Below are positions 1 to 9,600 of a DNA stretch of 64,000 nt, piece after piece. Location of the stretch: positions 46,293,781 to 46,357,780 of the forward strand of contig OX453273.1 of the NCBI GenBank assembly GCA_949710005.1, read 5' to 3'. The notes beneath the pieces are model-generated. The model was not told the DNA's origin. It did no database searches and saw only the letters and a program-made list of their open reading frames with translations. How positions within the stretch are numbered: the first letter of the stretch is position 1; every line of letters starts with the position of its first letter. The DNA is from Ricordea florida. Lineage: Eukaryota; Cnidaria; Anthozoa; Corallimorpharia; Ricordeidae. Both the position numbers and the translations under genes were made by a program.

Positions 1-814
1 CCTTACCATATGTACATTTTGATAACCACCACCCGATCCATGATATCCAGCACCATAATCAATAAATATATCTCCCAAACCTCCATTTCGACCACCTTTC
101 CATCTAAAGTCAGAGTTTTTTGAGATTCCAAATTCAGCACACAATCTTTGATAAGCGACTTTGCTGTAAGGGTTATTGTTGATTACAAAAGGTTGCTCAT
201 CAGGTAAGGGAAGACTCAATTCATACAGTATTCGTCTTATTGTGAAATACACATGAAACTTAATGAAGCTACTCACGACTTTGGGGTAATTTAGACTCTC
301 GAAAGGACTTATTCCACATCCAGAGGTCGCACACCAAACTGCAAAGTTCAGTTGTTGAGGCCAATAATTCATATCAGGTGAATTCAACCACTTTCGACTC
401 TGTTTACCAAACTTGAAAGTCACAACTTGAGAGGGAGGTAAATATGTTACGCATCTTAGCTGTGAATTTCTTAGTATTGGACACGTATATATCCAGTGAG
501 GTCAACATGTTTGTGATATTACTTTTAAAGTCATCAAAATCAATGGCAGGTATTGGGTAAGATCGATTGGTCATAGTTAAACTCTTTGGGAATGAACTCA
601 ATGCATCATCATCCAATCCTAAATCTTTCCATAACAGTCTTTTCAAACGGGGTGATAGGTCTTCAGTCCATATTTTACCAGTGGGGTCATCATAAGACAT
701 GATTGTTGTTCCATTAACTTTCCACCTAATGTAACCACCATATTGATCAGCTACAAATATGAATTGGTCACGATCAGCCTTTGGATACCTATTTCTGAAA
801 TCATTGAGTAACAT
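1..814 (-). pseudogene. Putative Polinton major capsid protein, N-terminal part, frameshifted and cut by window edge
   Basis: Reading starts at 814 and is open to a stop at 404 (136 codons). Coding similarity then appears to continue in another frame, open from about 480 down through position 1 with no stop. The second frame contains NYWPQQLNF followed by an A-x-x-G-C-G segment that I associate with conserved long proteins of cnidarian Polintons. The assignment to the capsid (double jelly-roll) protein rests on this recollection and on position in the element, not on a search. A single-base indel between about 440 and 490 explains the frame change. A TTTAAA box lies 30 bp before the ATG. Alternative: another conserved structural protein of the element. 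Confidence 0.5.
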
Positions 815-843
815 TTTATTCTTTATGTTTCGAATAAGATGTT

Positions 844-850
844 TTTAAAT
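844..850 (-). promoter_or_regulatory. TTTAAA box before the putative capsid gene
   Basis: On the minus strand the sequence reads ATTTAAAAACATC, with the box 30 bp before the ATG at 814. It is one of the repeated upstream boxes of the element. Confidence 0.4.
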
Positions 851-917
851 CAACACCGTTCTTTTCTAATACCAACCTCATAATTCCATCCTACTGGCGT
901 TCGCTCAAATGAAAATT

Positions 918-1514
918 TCAACGTTCGGGACCGGTTAACTCCTTTAAAATTTCCGCACGAACCTCTGTTCTTATCTGAGACATATCTATGTTTTCTTCTG
1001 TATCTTTCCGGTTTTTTTGACGGATTTCGAGTTTTAGTTTTTCAAACTTGTCCACCTCTGATAAAATTAGCGAAAATTCTTGGTCAGAGATAGCGTTATC
1101 TTTCAGTGCCTTTGAAACCAAGTCGTGAATGGTATTTACTTTTGCTTTTGCTAGAGAAACGGTCTGTTCGTGTTTACTAACTTTATGTGAAAGTCGTTTA
1201 GAAGCCGCACCACATCCAACCGATATTCCCCCACAAATACCTCCAACCGCTCCTAATGGGATACCAACAACAGCACCAAAACCAGTAAGAGAGGTTCCCA
1301 GTCCACTTGCAGATAGGATAACTGAAACCACCCCGCTACCAACACTGATTTTAGTAAATATCCCCCTCGCTCTATTGTATTTTTTCCTAACATCCTCATA
1401 ATGTCTAATTTCCTTCTGAAGATTATGTACTACTTCACACGATTTTTGAAGTCTGAAATTATTTTGGTCACCATTCAGAGGTAATTGTGGATAAATTCTA
1501 TTGTAGTCTTCCAT
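918..1514 (-). CDS. Polinton small membrane protein with glycine-rich hydrophobic stretch
   Basis: 198 codons. Residues 1-50 are charged and probably helical. Residues 52-104 form a long Gly/Ala/Val-rich hydrophobic stretch that could make two membrane helices. Residues 108-190 are a charged, likely coiled-coil tail. Function is unknown; similar proteins seem common in cnidarian Polintons, where their location next to capsid genes suggests a virion or membrane role (inference). An AATCTTTAAAT box (TTTAAAGATT on the coding strand) lies about 24 bp before the start, supporting this ATG. Confidence 0.7.
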   Translation of the reverse strand: MEDYNRIYPQLPLNGDQNNFRLQKSCEVVHNLQKEIRHYEDVRKKYNRARGIFTKISVGSGVVSVILSASGLGTSLTGFGAVVGIPLGAVGGICGGISVGCGAASKRLSHKVSKHEQTVSLAKAKVNTIHDLVSKALKDNAISDQEFSLILSEVDKFEKLKLEIRQKNRKDTEENIDMSQIRTEVRAEILKELTGPER

Positions 1515-1524
1515 ATTTTACAAA

Positions 1525-1914
1525 TCAACAGGAAATCTTTAAATGAATTCGAATAGTTTCGTTATTTAAGTTATACTTTCTTCCATCTTTATCTAAAATC
1601 CACAAAGTAAAGTAGTTGACTGGATTTTTGGTTTGTGGAATTCTTAATTTGGATGCTTTTGAGATGGAATAACAGCTAGTAGTTGTGAGGGGTTAAGTTC
1701 TACATTTTCACCTAGGGGTTTAAAACAATTTGAATATGAAGACTTTGGCTCTATAAGATCACACATTAAGTAAAAAGGATTACTATACGACGATATATTC
1801 GAGTAACTAAATACCATTTGTATCTCTTTTACATTGGTTAAGGGTGGATCTAGATCAGTAAATTCTTGTTTCAGGAGTTAGCATATCGATAGTTAGAAAC
1901 GTTGTATCATTCAT
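1525..1914 (-). pseudogene. Broken small conserved Polinton gene
   Basis: From an ATG at 1914 the frame closes after 19 codons. Good coding sequence continues in a second frame (about 1855-1645) and a third frame (about 1645-1525), ending at a stop at 1525-1527. The second part includes PPLTNVKEIQ and FYLMCDLIEP; the third includes FTLWILDKDG near the C-terminus. Both breaks are one-base shifts beside A-rich runs (near 1865-1875 and 1640-1650). The intended product is about 130 residues, of unknown function; a small jelly-roll or capsid-associated protein is possible. It fills the gap between the 407-codon gene and the 198-codon gene. Confidence 0.55.
1534..1544 (-). promoter_or_regulatory. 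TTTAAAGATT box before the 198-codon gene
   Basis: The minus strand reads ATTTAAAGATT, about 20-30 bp before the ATG at 1514, overlapping the last codons of the broken upstream gene. Confidence 0.5.
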
Positions 1915-1928
1915 TATTTTTTTTTTAC

Positions 1929-3152
1929 TTAGCGTTTCTTCTTTTTAAATTGTTCCACAAAATATAGAACCACAGCCACTATCAGCAGCCAAGCGTTCTT
2001 ACCTAAAAATCCAATAACATCCCCCGCTGTTTTGAACAGAAAGCTCACGATAGCTCCAACCATTCCAGGTAATATCTCACCAAGTTTCTTACCAATAGTT
2101 TTCAAACCGTTACCAACACCTTTACCCAATTTGGTTAGACCTTTAGAAAGATTAGAAACGATAACACCAATGACCACACCAACGGCACTCACAACGGCAA
2201 AGACTGTAAAACCGTACTTTTTGAAGATGGCCTTTACCCGATCTCTTAATGGCAGTCTTTCTATTATTGACTCGTTTCGTCTCTCGAGATCGGCTATTTG
2301 ATCTTCGTTTGAGATTATCTGCTTTCTAGCCATATCTTCCAATTCATTAACCCTGGAGAGTAAACGATCTCTACTTTGTTCTACATTTCTTAAATTTGGC
2401 ATCCCCTTCTTATTCTTGTCGAGTTCATCTTTGTATCGATTTAATTCGCCTTGAAGTGTCTCAACCTTTGTTTTTAATTGTATATTCTGTTTAACAGCCG
2501 CATCTAAATAGCTTTGATTTTCTGCGATTATTAATTGTTGTTTCTCAATGAATTCACGCTTATCTTTATCATTTGAAACATATCGATCTATTTCTATTTG
2601 ACTTGTTTCCGCTACTGATCTTAACCCATTTAGTGCATTACGTAAATCCTTAATTTCTTCATTTTTTTCATTCAAATCAGTAATTAGTTTATTATTATTA
2701 AGAACAATACTCTCAGAATCCATGCCAATTGCTCTCTTGATTGTCAAAGGAAGTCGGTCATAATTTACCAAATCTCCTTTGGAGTCAATAAGTAAATGCT
2801 CAATATTGTTAACTTTATCAGTCAATCTAGCCCATACCCCTCCCTCATCATCGATTCTTGCACTGAATGGTGAATTTAGTGGGTTGAAATTGTAGAACTT
2901 CTCTTCTATCTTTTTAAAAGCGCGAGCCCTATTGTCTTCTTTACTTTCCTTAATCATTTGGGATTCTTCATCATCATCATCATCATCATCCACACTACCA
3001 AATGAAGTTTCTTTAAATTTTTCGCTAGGTTTAGTTTGACGAGTGGTGGATGTGTTTGTGATTTTTTTCAAATTAAATGTATTATTCCCATCATCATCAT
3101 CATCACCTAGATCAGCTGGTTCAAAGTCTGGAATTTCTTGGTATTCAGCCAT
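1929..3152 (-). CDS. Polinton coiled-coil protein with acidic N-terminus and C-terminal membrane helices
   Basis: 407 codons. The N-terminus has two poly-aspartate runs (residues 17-21 and 55-61), encoded by GAT repeats. Residues about 150-300 are strongly charged and heptad-like (EKNEEIKDLRN, VETLQGELNRYKDEL), consistent with a long coiled coil. Hydrophobic segments lie at about 315-334, 360-380 and 386-399, and the tail is QFKKKKR. It could be a membrane-anchored fibre or a virion core protein, but I do not recognise the family. A TTTAAAGATT box lies 23-33 bp before the ATG at 3152. Confidence 0.7.
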   Translation of the reverse strand: MAEYQEIPDFEPADLGDDDDDGNNTFNLKKITNTSTTRQTKPSEKFKETSFGSVDDDDDDDEESQMIKESKEDNRARAFKKIEEKFYNFNPLNSPFSARIDDEGGVWARLTDKVNNIEHLLIDSKGDLVNYDRLPLTIKRAIGMDSESIVLNNNKLITDLNEKNEEIKDLRNALNGLRSVAETSQIEIDRYVSNDKDKREFIEKQQLIIAENQSYLDAAVKQNIQLKTKVETLQGELNRYKDELDKNKKGMPNLRNVEQSRDRLLSRVNELEDMARKQIISNEDQIADLERRNESIIERLPLRDRVKAIFKKYGFTVFAVVSAVGVVIGVIVSNLSKGLTKLGKGVGNGLKTIGKKLGEILPGMVGAIVSFLFKTAGDVIGFLGKNAWLLIVAVVLYFVEQFKKKKR

Positions 3153-3174
3153 GATTTTTTACTTGTCTGTAAGA

Positions 3175-3185
3175 AATCTTTAAAC
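3175..3185 (-). promoter_or_regulatory. TTTAAAGATT box before the coiled-coil gene
   Basis: The minus strand reads GTTTAAAGATT, ending 23 bp before the ATG at 3152, in the 51-bp gap to the upstream stop. Confidence 0.5.
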
Positions 3186-3203
3186 ACTATCATACACAAT
3201 TAA

Positions 3204-3596
3204 CTAAAAGAATTTACTAACCATATAACCCAATGCCAGCATACCACCACCTACATATGCCATCTCCCCCATTTTTTGATTGCTACTAGGTCTATAATAA
3301 TCAGAGAATTTTGGTTCATGTGATTGACTATACAATTTCAAAGCTTCATCGGTATTAGAAATATTTTGTGAAGCCTGGTGTTTAGCATCCCGCTGTTGAG
3401 AGTACCAATCAATGAGATTCTGTCTCTTTTCCTGGTATGAAGCATAATCTTTTTGATATTTTTCTATTGCCTTGTCGTGTCGTATTCGCTCTGCATCTGT
3501 ATTATCACCTGAGAGATATTTTGCAAGATATGACCCACCAACGAAGGTAGTCGCATTCAAAATAGCTCCACCAATCATCATTGCTATTGTCGCCAT
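3204..3596 (-). CDS. Polinton small protein with terminal membrane segments
   Basis: 130 codons. Residues 3-27 are hydrophobic with Gly-rich spacing, residues 35-100 are a charged helical middle rich in Lys, Gln and Tyr, and residues 111-130 form a second hydrophobic segment ending SKFF. Function is unknown. The start sits 7 bp after the stop of the 72-codon gene; the closest box (TTAAAGATT) overlaps that stop codon. Confidence 0.6.
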   Translation of the reverse strand: MATIAMMIGGAILNATTFVGGSYLAKYLSGDNTDAERIRHDKAIEKYQKDYASYQEKRQNLIDWYSQQRDAKHQASQNISNTDEALKLYSQSHEPKFSDYYRPSSNQKMGEMAYVGGGMLALGYMVSKFF

Positions 3597-3603
3597 AAAA
3601 TCT

Positions 3604-3822
3604 TTAATTTGGTAAAATCTTTTGTTCTTCTAAATAAGTTTTGAGATACATACTACCGGATAAGACAGCTACCCATTTAGCATAGTTTGTAATACTTGAG
3701 GAGGGATCGTTTATAAATGATTCTTTCATAGCCTTTTTAGCAACGTATCCAACTCCAGCAGCCAATCCAATAATGACGGCTGAATCGGTAACAGTTTTCA
3801 CAAGTTTGTTTTCAGTTGACAT
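3604..3822 (-). CDS. Polinton 72-residue membrane protein
   Basis: 72 codons with a hydrophobic segment at residues 12-28 (AVIIGLAAGVGYVAKKA) and a second, weaker one near residues 48-60. It has no recognised family. It is flanked by similarly small genes on the same strand with 7-42 bp gaps. A TTTAAAGATT box ends 23 bp before the ATG at 3822. Confidence 0.55.
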   Translation of the reverse strand: MSTENKLVKTVTDSAVIIGLAAGVGYVAKKAMKESFINDPSSSITNYAKWVAVLSGSMYLKTYLEEQKILPN

Positions 3823-3844
3823 GATTTTTATTGTGGTTAGAGAA

Positions 3845-3855
3845 AATCTTTAAAC
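3845..3855 (-). promoter_or_regulatory. TTTAAAGATT box before the 72-codon gene
   Basis: The minus strand reads GTTTAAAGATT, 23-33 bp before the ATG at 3822, directly after the upstream stop. Confidence 0.5.
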
Positions 3856-3863
3856 TACTTTAC

Positions 3864-4262
3864 TCAGAGCATTACTATTTTTGGAGTTGGTTGGGTATTG
3901 GTCTGTGGGGGTGGTGGTTGGGTTGGTTGGGTAGGAATATTTTGAGGTGGTGGTTTTCTGTTTTTGTAGTACCTCATAAACATGTCAACTGCAGTAAACC
4001 CTATTCCAACAATAGATAACACAGTAGTAAAAGATAGCTCTGGAATCCATGCTTTTGTATTTTCTTCTTCATTTATGGTTTCTTCCTGTTTAGTCTCAGC
4101 TTCACGTTTCATTTCCCTAGCTAACGCTTCTTTAGCTCTTTTGTTATATTCTGCTAGTTTCTTACCAGCTGCAACCTTTTTAGGATCTTTCTCTTTAACA
4201 GCTTTCTTATTTTTAGGAGGAGGTGGATCCATTGTAATTTGTTCAACAACTTCATCAGACAT
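3864..4262 (-). CDS. Polinton Lys-rich protein with one membrane helix and proline-rich tail
   Basis: 132 codons. Residues 12-70 are Lys/Glu-rich and probably helical, residues 74-97 (SFTTVLSIVGIGFTAVDMF) form a membrane helix, and residues 104-128 are Pro/Thr/Gln-rich. It resembles a basic virion or membrane-anchored protein, but no family is recognised. A TTTAAAGATT box lies 25-35 bp upstream of the ATG. Confidence 0.6.
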   Translation of the reverse strand: MSDEVVEQITMDPPPPKNKKAVKEKDPKKVAAGKKLAEYNKRAKEALAREMKREAETKQEETINEEENTKAWIPELSFTTVLSIVGIGFTAVDMFMRYYKNRKPPPQNIPTQPTQPPPPQTNTQPTPKIVML

Positions 4263-4286
4263 GATTTTTTATTTCACAAAGTAAAG

Positions 4287-4297
4287 AATCTTTAAAT
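4287..4297 (-). promoter_or_regulatory. TTTAAAGATT box before the 132-codon gene
   Basis: The minus strand reads ATTTAAAGATT. The box begins at the stop codon of the upstream 160-codon gene, which shows how tightly the genes are packed. Confidence 0.5.
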
Positions 4298-4779
4298 CAG
4301 TTGTTCTCAGTAGTACTTGAAACTTCTTGTATTTTGTTGATTTTAATGTGTTTTGCAACCTGGAATAGTCCACTAGCAAGTGCTACCAATCTTCCACCTT
4401 TTAATGCTAAGAGACCTACAAAGTTTGTCAGTTCACGATTAACCAACTCATCGTTCTTCAAGTCTTTACAAAGCGATTCGATATCATCTACAGGAACTAA
4501 GTAAGAAATGACTTGAGAAACTAATTGAAGAGATGAATCTACTAATCCACCACTAATTTTCTTACCTAATACTGTCTGGTATCGATTATAATATTTTTCA
4601 ACATCTTTTGCTGTGAGTTTCTTGATATCACCTAGACTCATATCAACACCTAAATATTCCTTTGTAGTCCCAAGAGATGCGAGAATAGCTAGTGATTCTT
4701 GTTTGATTTCAATATCATTATCTTTGGTATCATCTTTTACCTCTGGCTGTTCTTCAATAAAATCTTCAACGCTTGTCAT
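4297..4779 (-). CDS. Polinton conserved protein of unknown function
   Basis: 160 codons. The acidic N-terminus (residues 5-28) is followed by a mostly helical region. Residues 63-90 include the segment EKYYNRYQTVLGKKISGGLV, which I recall from other cnidarian Polinton proteins, and the C-terminus has a moderately hydrophobic helix (about residues 118-145). No enzymatic motif is visible. It lies directly downstream of the packaging ATPase, so a packaging or assembly role is possible but unproven. Confidence 0.6.
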   Translation of the reverse strand: MTSVEDFIEEQPEVKDDTKDNDIEIKQESLAILASLGTTKEYLGVDMSLGDIKKLTAKDVEKYYNRYQTVLGKKISGGLVDSSLQLVSQVISYLVPVDDIESLCKDLKNDELVNRELTNFVGLLALKGGRLVALASGLFQVAKHIKINKIQEVSSTTENN

Positions 4780-4804
4780 CTTTTAATTTTTTTAATAAAA
4801 CATA

Positions 4805-4817
4805 GATTCTTTTAAAT
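4805..4817 (-). promoter_or_regulatory. TTTAAA box before the 160-codon gene
   Basis: The minus strand reads ATTTAAAAGAATC, about 32 bp before the ATG at 4779. It overlaps the TAA stop of the ATPase gene. Confidence 0.45.
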
Positions 4818-5438
4818 CACAGCGGGAATCTCTAAATAACATTGGAATGGATAACGTAAACACAAACAGAGTCTCGAATATTTTTCAGTTTTCAACATTT
4901 CTACAAACTTTTTACGAGTTTCTGATTCTAAATCACCTCCATAATCTTCGAAAAGCATCTTCATACCTTTTTGTGATGGATTATGGAATGTAACCACACA
5001 AGCTACATTTTCACGGAATGGTTTTGCTATGGATGTTAATTGCTGAGTGAGAACCCACACTGATAATCCATGATGCCTTCCAGAGAATGCTAGATCTATA
5101 AACTTGTTTGAGCGTTTCTTTAGATCTTTCGATACAGCACAGTCGTCTAAAATTATTAGTGTATTAGTACCAGAGAACAAAGTTTGACAATCAGTTAATA
5201 ACTCGTTAATCTCATCGCTGTTACTAGCATCTGGTGATAATACCAAGAAACGTTTATCTCCATGAGCAAATTTATGATAAGTCTTATTTTTATCATAAGT
5301 TGGACATATGAGAACAATGTATTCAAACACTTTTCGGAATGGTCCTCTTAGCTGATCCGTGAGGTACTTTGTCTTTCCACAATTTGTTGGACCTGTTATA
5401 ATGCAATGAAAAGGAACTTTATCTCGTAATTCTTCCAT
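4812..5438 (-). CDS. A32-like genome-packaging ATPase (FtsK/HerA type)
   Basis: 208 codons. Walker A is GPTNCGKT at residues 16-23. Walker B is LIILDDC at residues 94-100, with the acidic pair D98-D99. A downstream VWVLTQQ (residues 127-133) matches the Q-containing sensor region of this family. The size is typical of Polinton and Mavirus packaging ATPases, which pump DNA into the preformed capsid. The frame is intact. The upstream box is the weaker variant CTTAAGATC, about 22 bp before the ATG. Confidence 0.88.
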   Translation of the reverse strand: MEELRDKVPFHCIITGPTNCGKTKYLTDQLRGPFRKVFEYIVLICPTYDKNKTYHKFAHGDKRFLVLSPDASNSDEINELLTDCQTLFSGTNTLIILDDCAVSKDLKKRSNKFIDLAFSGRHHGLSVWVLTQQLTSIAKPFRENVACVVTFHNPSQKGMKMLFEDYGGDLESETRKKFVEMLKTEKYSRLCLCLRYPFQCYLEIPAVI

Positions 5439-5446
5439 CTTTTTAA

Positions 5447-5554
5447 CTAATACATAATTGATCTTAAGTTTGAATTCATTATCTCCATCAACGCATCAGC
5501 CACCACGAACATGTAGCAGGTGATATTTCCTGTTCCTCCAACTTTTCGTTTCAT
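5447..5554 (-). CDS. Possible 35-residue ORF between ATPase and integrase
   Basis: An ATG at 5554 opens 35 codons, beginning MKRKVGGTGNITCYMF and ending at a TAG just upstream of the ATPase start. It is too short to assign and could be a remnant of a longer gene or chance. It shares the 240-bp spacer that must also carry the divergent promoters of ATPase (minus) and integrase (plus). Confidence 0.25.
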   Translation of the reverse strand: MKRKVGGTGNITCYMFVVADALMEIMNSNLRSIMY

Positions 5555-5652
5555 TTCAAGTTTTACTCAATCTCGTGTGTTGTTCAAGGCCATACCTCCC
5601 CCATGAATACTTGAACAGGACCCTGCGATATGCTTGCGACATATTGATTTAT

Positions 5653-5661
5653 TTTAAAGAT
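5653..5661 (+). promoter_or_regulatory. TTTAAAGAT box before the integrase gene
   Basis: TTTAAAGAT starts 28 bp before the ATG at 5681. This is the only plus-strand gene of the element and it carries the same box in the matching orientation. Confidence 0.5.
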
Positions 5662-5680
5662 AGGTGGAGTATTCTTTTAA

Positions 5681-6669
5681 ATGAGTAACGAAAACATGCT
5701 ATCAAAAATATACTATTCAACTTATGGATATTGGAAAGGGTATTCTGCCATTCCTAAATTATCTGAAAAAGCAAAAGTTAGTGAAGATGAGGCTAAAAGA
5801 TGGCTTGAGAAACAGGCTCTGTGGCAAATCTATCTACCATCTCCAAAATATATCCCTAGACCTCATTGGAATGTGGAAAAACCGAATCAGATTCACCAAG
5901 CAGATCTATTATTTTTACCGCATGATAAAGTTGGAAGAAAGACATATCGATATGCTCTGGTTGTGATTGATATTGCCTCGAGATACAAAGATGCAGAACC
6001 ACTAACCTCAAAAGAAAGTCATGAGGTATCCAAAGCCTTCAGTAATATTTACTCCAGAAAGTTAAAATATCCTAAAACATTAATTGTCGATCCTGGTAAA
6101 GAATTCATGGGAGATGTAACAAAACTTATGGAAAACATAATGTAACCATACAACGGTCTGAAGCTGGAAACCATAGAGCTCAAGCATTTGTTGAAAGAGC
6201 AAATAGAACATTATCAGAAAAACTATTTAGTCATCAATATGCACAAGAAATGATTAGTGATGATAGGTCTAGAGTTTGGGTGAAACGATTACCGGCTATT
6301 TTGAAAACTCTGAATAGTCAACCTACACGCCTTACTGGTAAAGAGCCTGTAAAAGCTATTAGATTGAAAGAGGTTGATATTGATCCTCCAAAGTATAAGC
6401 GAGTTGTTGGACTTGATGAGGTGAGACTACCACTGGGGGTTAGAGTTCGGTATCTATTAGCTCCTGGCGAACTTGAGGGTGGTGAACGTAGACGTGCTAC
6501 GGATCCTATCTGGAGTATTCAGGTTTACAATATTTCTAGGAGTGTGGTGTCACATAATCAGCCTGTGTTGTATTATCTAGAGGACGGTCCTAGGAGGTCA
6601 TTCGTTAGAGAAGAGTTGCAGGTTGTACCAGAAGATACCGATCTGCCGCCTAATTTTGTGTTGAAATGA
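5681..6669 (+). pseudogene. Polinton retroviral-type integrase, one-base frameshift
   Basis: Catalyses insertion of the element into host DNA. The first frame (5681-6145, 154 codons) holds two catalytic aspartates: D75 in QADLLF and D137 in IVDPGKEF. The second frame is open from about 6136 to 6669 and supplies the catalytic glutamate (codon 6193-6195, in FVERANR) and the C-terminal DNA-binding region (DPIWSIQVYN, then YYLEDGPRR, then VREELQVVP) typical of Polinton integrases. The frames join at a run of four A at 6132-6135, where one base is missing. Its stop lies one base from the convergent PolB stop. The shift could be a real inactivating mutation or an assembly error. Confidence 0.85.
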
Positions 6670-6670
6670 G

Positions 6671-9600
6671 CTAATACAAAGGCTCTGTGTGAATTCCATC
6701 GGCAGCAACTATGCGTTTATCATAATATGCGCTCAAGCCAAGTTTATTTTGGGTGTATGTCACAATTTGATTATTGCTAACTCTAAAGCCGGTATTTTGG
6801 GCTTTATCTTTCACCCCGTTCAAGGCTTCGTAGTATCGATCCCATGTAATATCATTTTGCTTTCTGGAGGTTCCTTTGCAACTAAACTTTGTTTTTCCGT
6901 TCGGGTCTTCGGCGTAATAGCATTTTGGTGCAAGAGCAATCATTCGAGTTCCTTTAAACTCCAGCTTGAACAGCCCGGGGGTCTTGTCGTGGTATTTTGA
7001 GGTTGATAAAAATTCATCTTTCCCTTTTTGAAAATATTCATCTTGGAGTTCAGGTTTGATAATATTGTCCAATTTTTCATCCGACAGTGCAATGTACAGG
7101 CTATCGGTGTCCATTTGAATAAGTTCGAAATCCCTTCGATCAACATATTTATCTAGGAAGTCGTGGTAAAACTCCAACATTCGTAGTTTAGCCAATTGGT
7201 ATACCGCGATGCCACATTGATAGGGACGGTTTATCATGACCTGCCGCTTTCTTTCTTTCACCTCGTACGTGTCATTTATGACTTCTAAATCCTCAAAGAA
7301 AGGACTTCTAAAAGCCTTATCAACCTCCTTCTCGTCTTTAGTATATCTTGTTTTTGTATGTCGTTCGAGGTCTTCAATCATTTTACCATAAAAAGAATTC
7401 CCTTTTAGCTTGAAAGTATCCCCCAGTTCTTTGCAACCTTCATACTTGGAATTCAGTTGTTCAATCAACGCTTGAAGGTCTTTGTTCTCTTCAATCAAGG
7501 GGACTATAGAAGGGAATTGCTTCAATTCATTCATAGTGGTGTCGACAACATCTCTCTCGTTTTCATTAACAGCTTTGCGTAACTTTGCTGTCAGAACCTC
7601 GATATCTCCGTTTCTTCTAGCATCAGCTATCTCTTCAGGGAACCATTTAAAAGGTCTTCCTGCTACATATTTTAAAATCTTGTGTACAGCTGTTACCTCT
7701 AAACCATGGTTAAGATACCATTTCAGTAGGGGTGTATATAACAAGATCTTATTTGCCTTGGTCACCCCGAGAAGCTTTTTAGTATCTTTTAGTGTTTTTC
7801 TGCCCGTAGCTTTTTGGTATTCTTTCATATGTTCAGGGACTAGCTCTTCTGGAACACTGTCTACAACAAACAACGGTGAAAACTCTTCAAATTTTTCTTG
7901 GAGATTTTCAGGGACATGAATATCCACTTGACAAAAACCAAAAACCTTGTTGGTAAGAATATCGTTACACATCTTCTTGACGTATTCGGGATCTGTTGGA
8001 TTTTCAGCCTCAATGTATTCTTCTTTACCGCACGGCATTTCTTGATACAAGCAACTTGGGTATAAACTGTTTGCATCATAACCAACGACAGACTTGCAGG
8101 TTTTTGCTTCTTTGTATTTATGGGGGCGAATCTTTGACTTATCCTTTTCAGCATACCGCGTAAACACAATGCTCGGGCCTCCAACCATACCCGTTTTCAA
8201 GAGTTCATAAGCCTTGTTTTTAGGGCATTTGGTACATTCTTTCCTTACCTTGGAGCACTCTTTACAAACCTTTTCACTACAAGTCTTGGCACATTTGTGA
8301 AAGCAAGGTTTACCTGGAGCATATAATCCAGGATCGCCTCTCTTCTTCATTTTTACGGCTTTGTTGAGCACATACGCCATTGAGATACCTGGTATAGATA
8401 CAGCATCTTTTAACATATCAATTTCATCTGGGTAATATTGCTGTCGAGTTTTCTCAAGAGCTTCCACAAATGGTACAACATCGGCTAGGTTATACTCCCG
8501 CAACCAATCCATCATGGTAACACAACCCCGCTTTTGGAATTCAATCTTAAATTCTTTATATTCTGGAGGAGACACTGTGATTTTCTGTTGGAGGCTTGAG
8601 TAAAAGTCTTCATATTCCACAGGGCCTACGTGATAAAGCTTCTCATAACTATACAACCATTCGTAAGGAAAGACAAGTTTTTGTGCTTCACAGTTGTTTG
8701 CTTTACACCACTTATCAAAAGAGAGTCCTGGGGCTAAGTAGGACTTTACATCTAAAAATTTAAAATGGTCAGTTGTCAGGAACATATAGTTATTCTCTTT
8801 CTTCGCCACAAAAATCTCTCCAGCTTGCTCGGTCATGTGGTTTACAAAATATTCTTTAATCATATTTATATCATACTTTCCGCTATTGAACCCTAAAACA
8901 GGAACTTGATTACACCACTTTCTGTACTGCTCTAGCACGTTCTTGGGAATAGAATCTTCATCAGGCAGCCGGTATTCTTTTGTAACTTTTTCGACAATGG
9001 CTTTCCGACGGTGTTCTAAATCTGTAATAAAGTCTTTGATAAGGTCTTCAGGGTTTGAGTTAACAAGAAAGGTGGGTTTGTTTGTGTAATTATCTGCGGT
9101 AGCAACACTAACTGGAATATGTTGGGTGTCGAAAGTGAGGTCGGCGGTCACCTCTCGGGAAAGTTTGTATAACAACGCTTCAAAATCATAAACAATAAAA
9201 TAAGGGTATGGTGTAAATTTCTTTTCAAGTCTCATATCACTTAATTCAGGTTTTTCATGTTCCCAAACCGATACAACATCATATCCCAATCTTCTAATCC
9301 TCTGTTCTATTTCAAGAGTTTCATTGTATCTCTTTTCATCGTCGCTTGAACAGGGGCAGCCGTGCCATTTACACCCATAGAATTGAAAAACGGTCCTAGT
9401 CTCCGGCTCGTATCCATCAACCAAAATCTCCTTTTTTCCCTCAAAAACGCACCTCTCACCCCCATGCCCACAGAGAGCGTGATGAATGTGTTTACCTCTA
9501 GTCTTAGACTGCGCTTCGATCCATCTACACCCTGCGTAACTAAATTGGGTATTACCTCCATAAAACACCTTTTCTGAACTGTTCATGATGTGTTTGAACT

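Noticed and set aside
1129..1401. Plus-strand 90-codon frame in the 198-codon gene.
   Set aside because: Antisense shadow; the minus frame has the upstream box and membrane-protein features.
6132..6145. Programmed ribosomal frameshift in the integrase.
   Set aside because: The A run is short, no classical slippery heptamer or downstream pseudoknot was recognised, and similar one-base shifts occur in two other genes. Mutation or assembly error is simpler.
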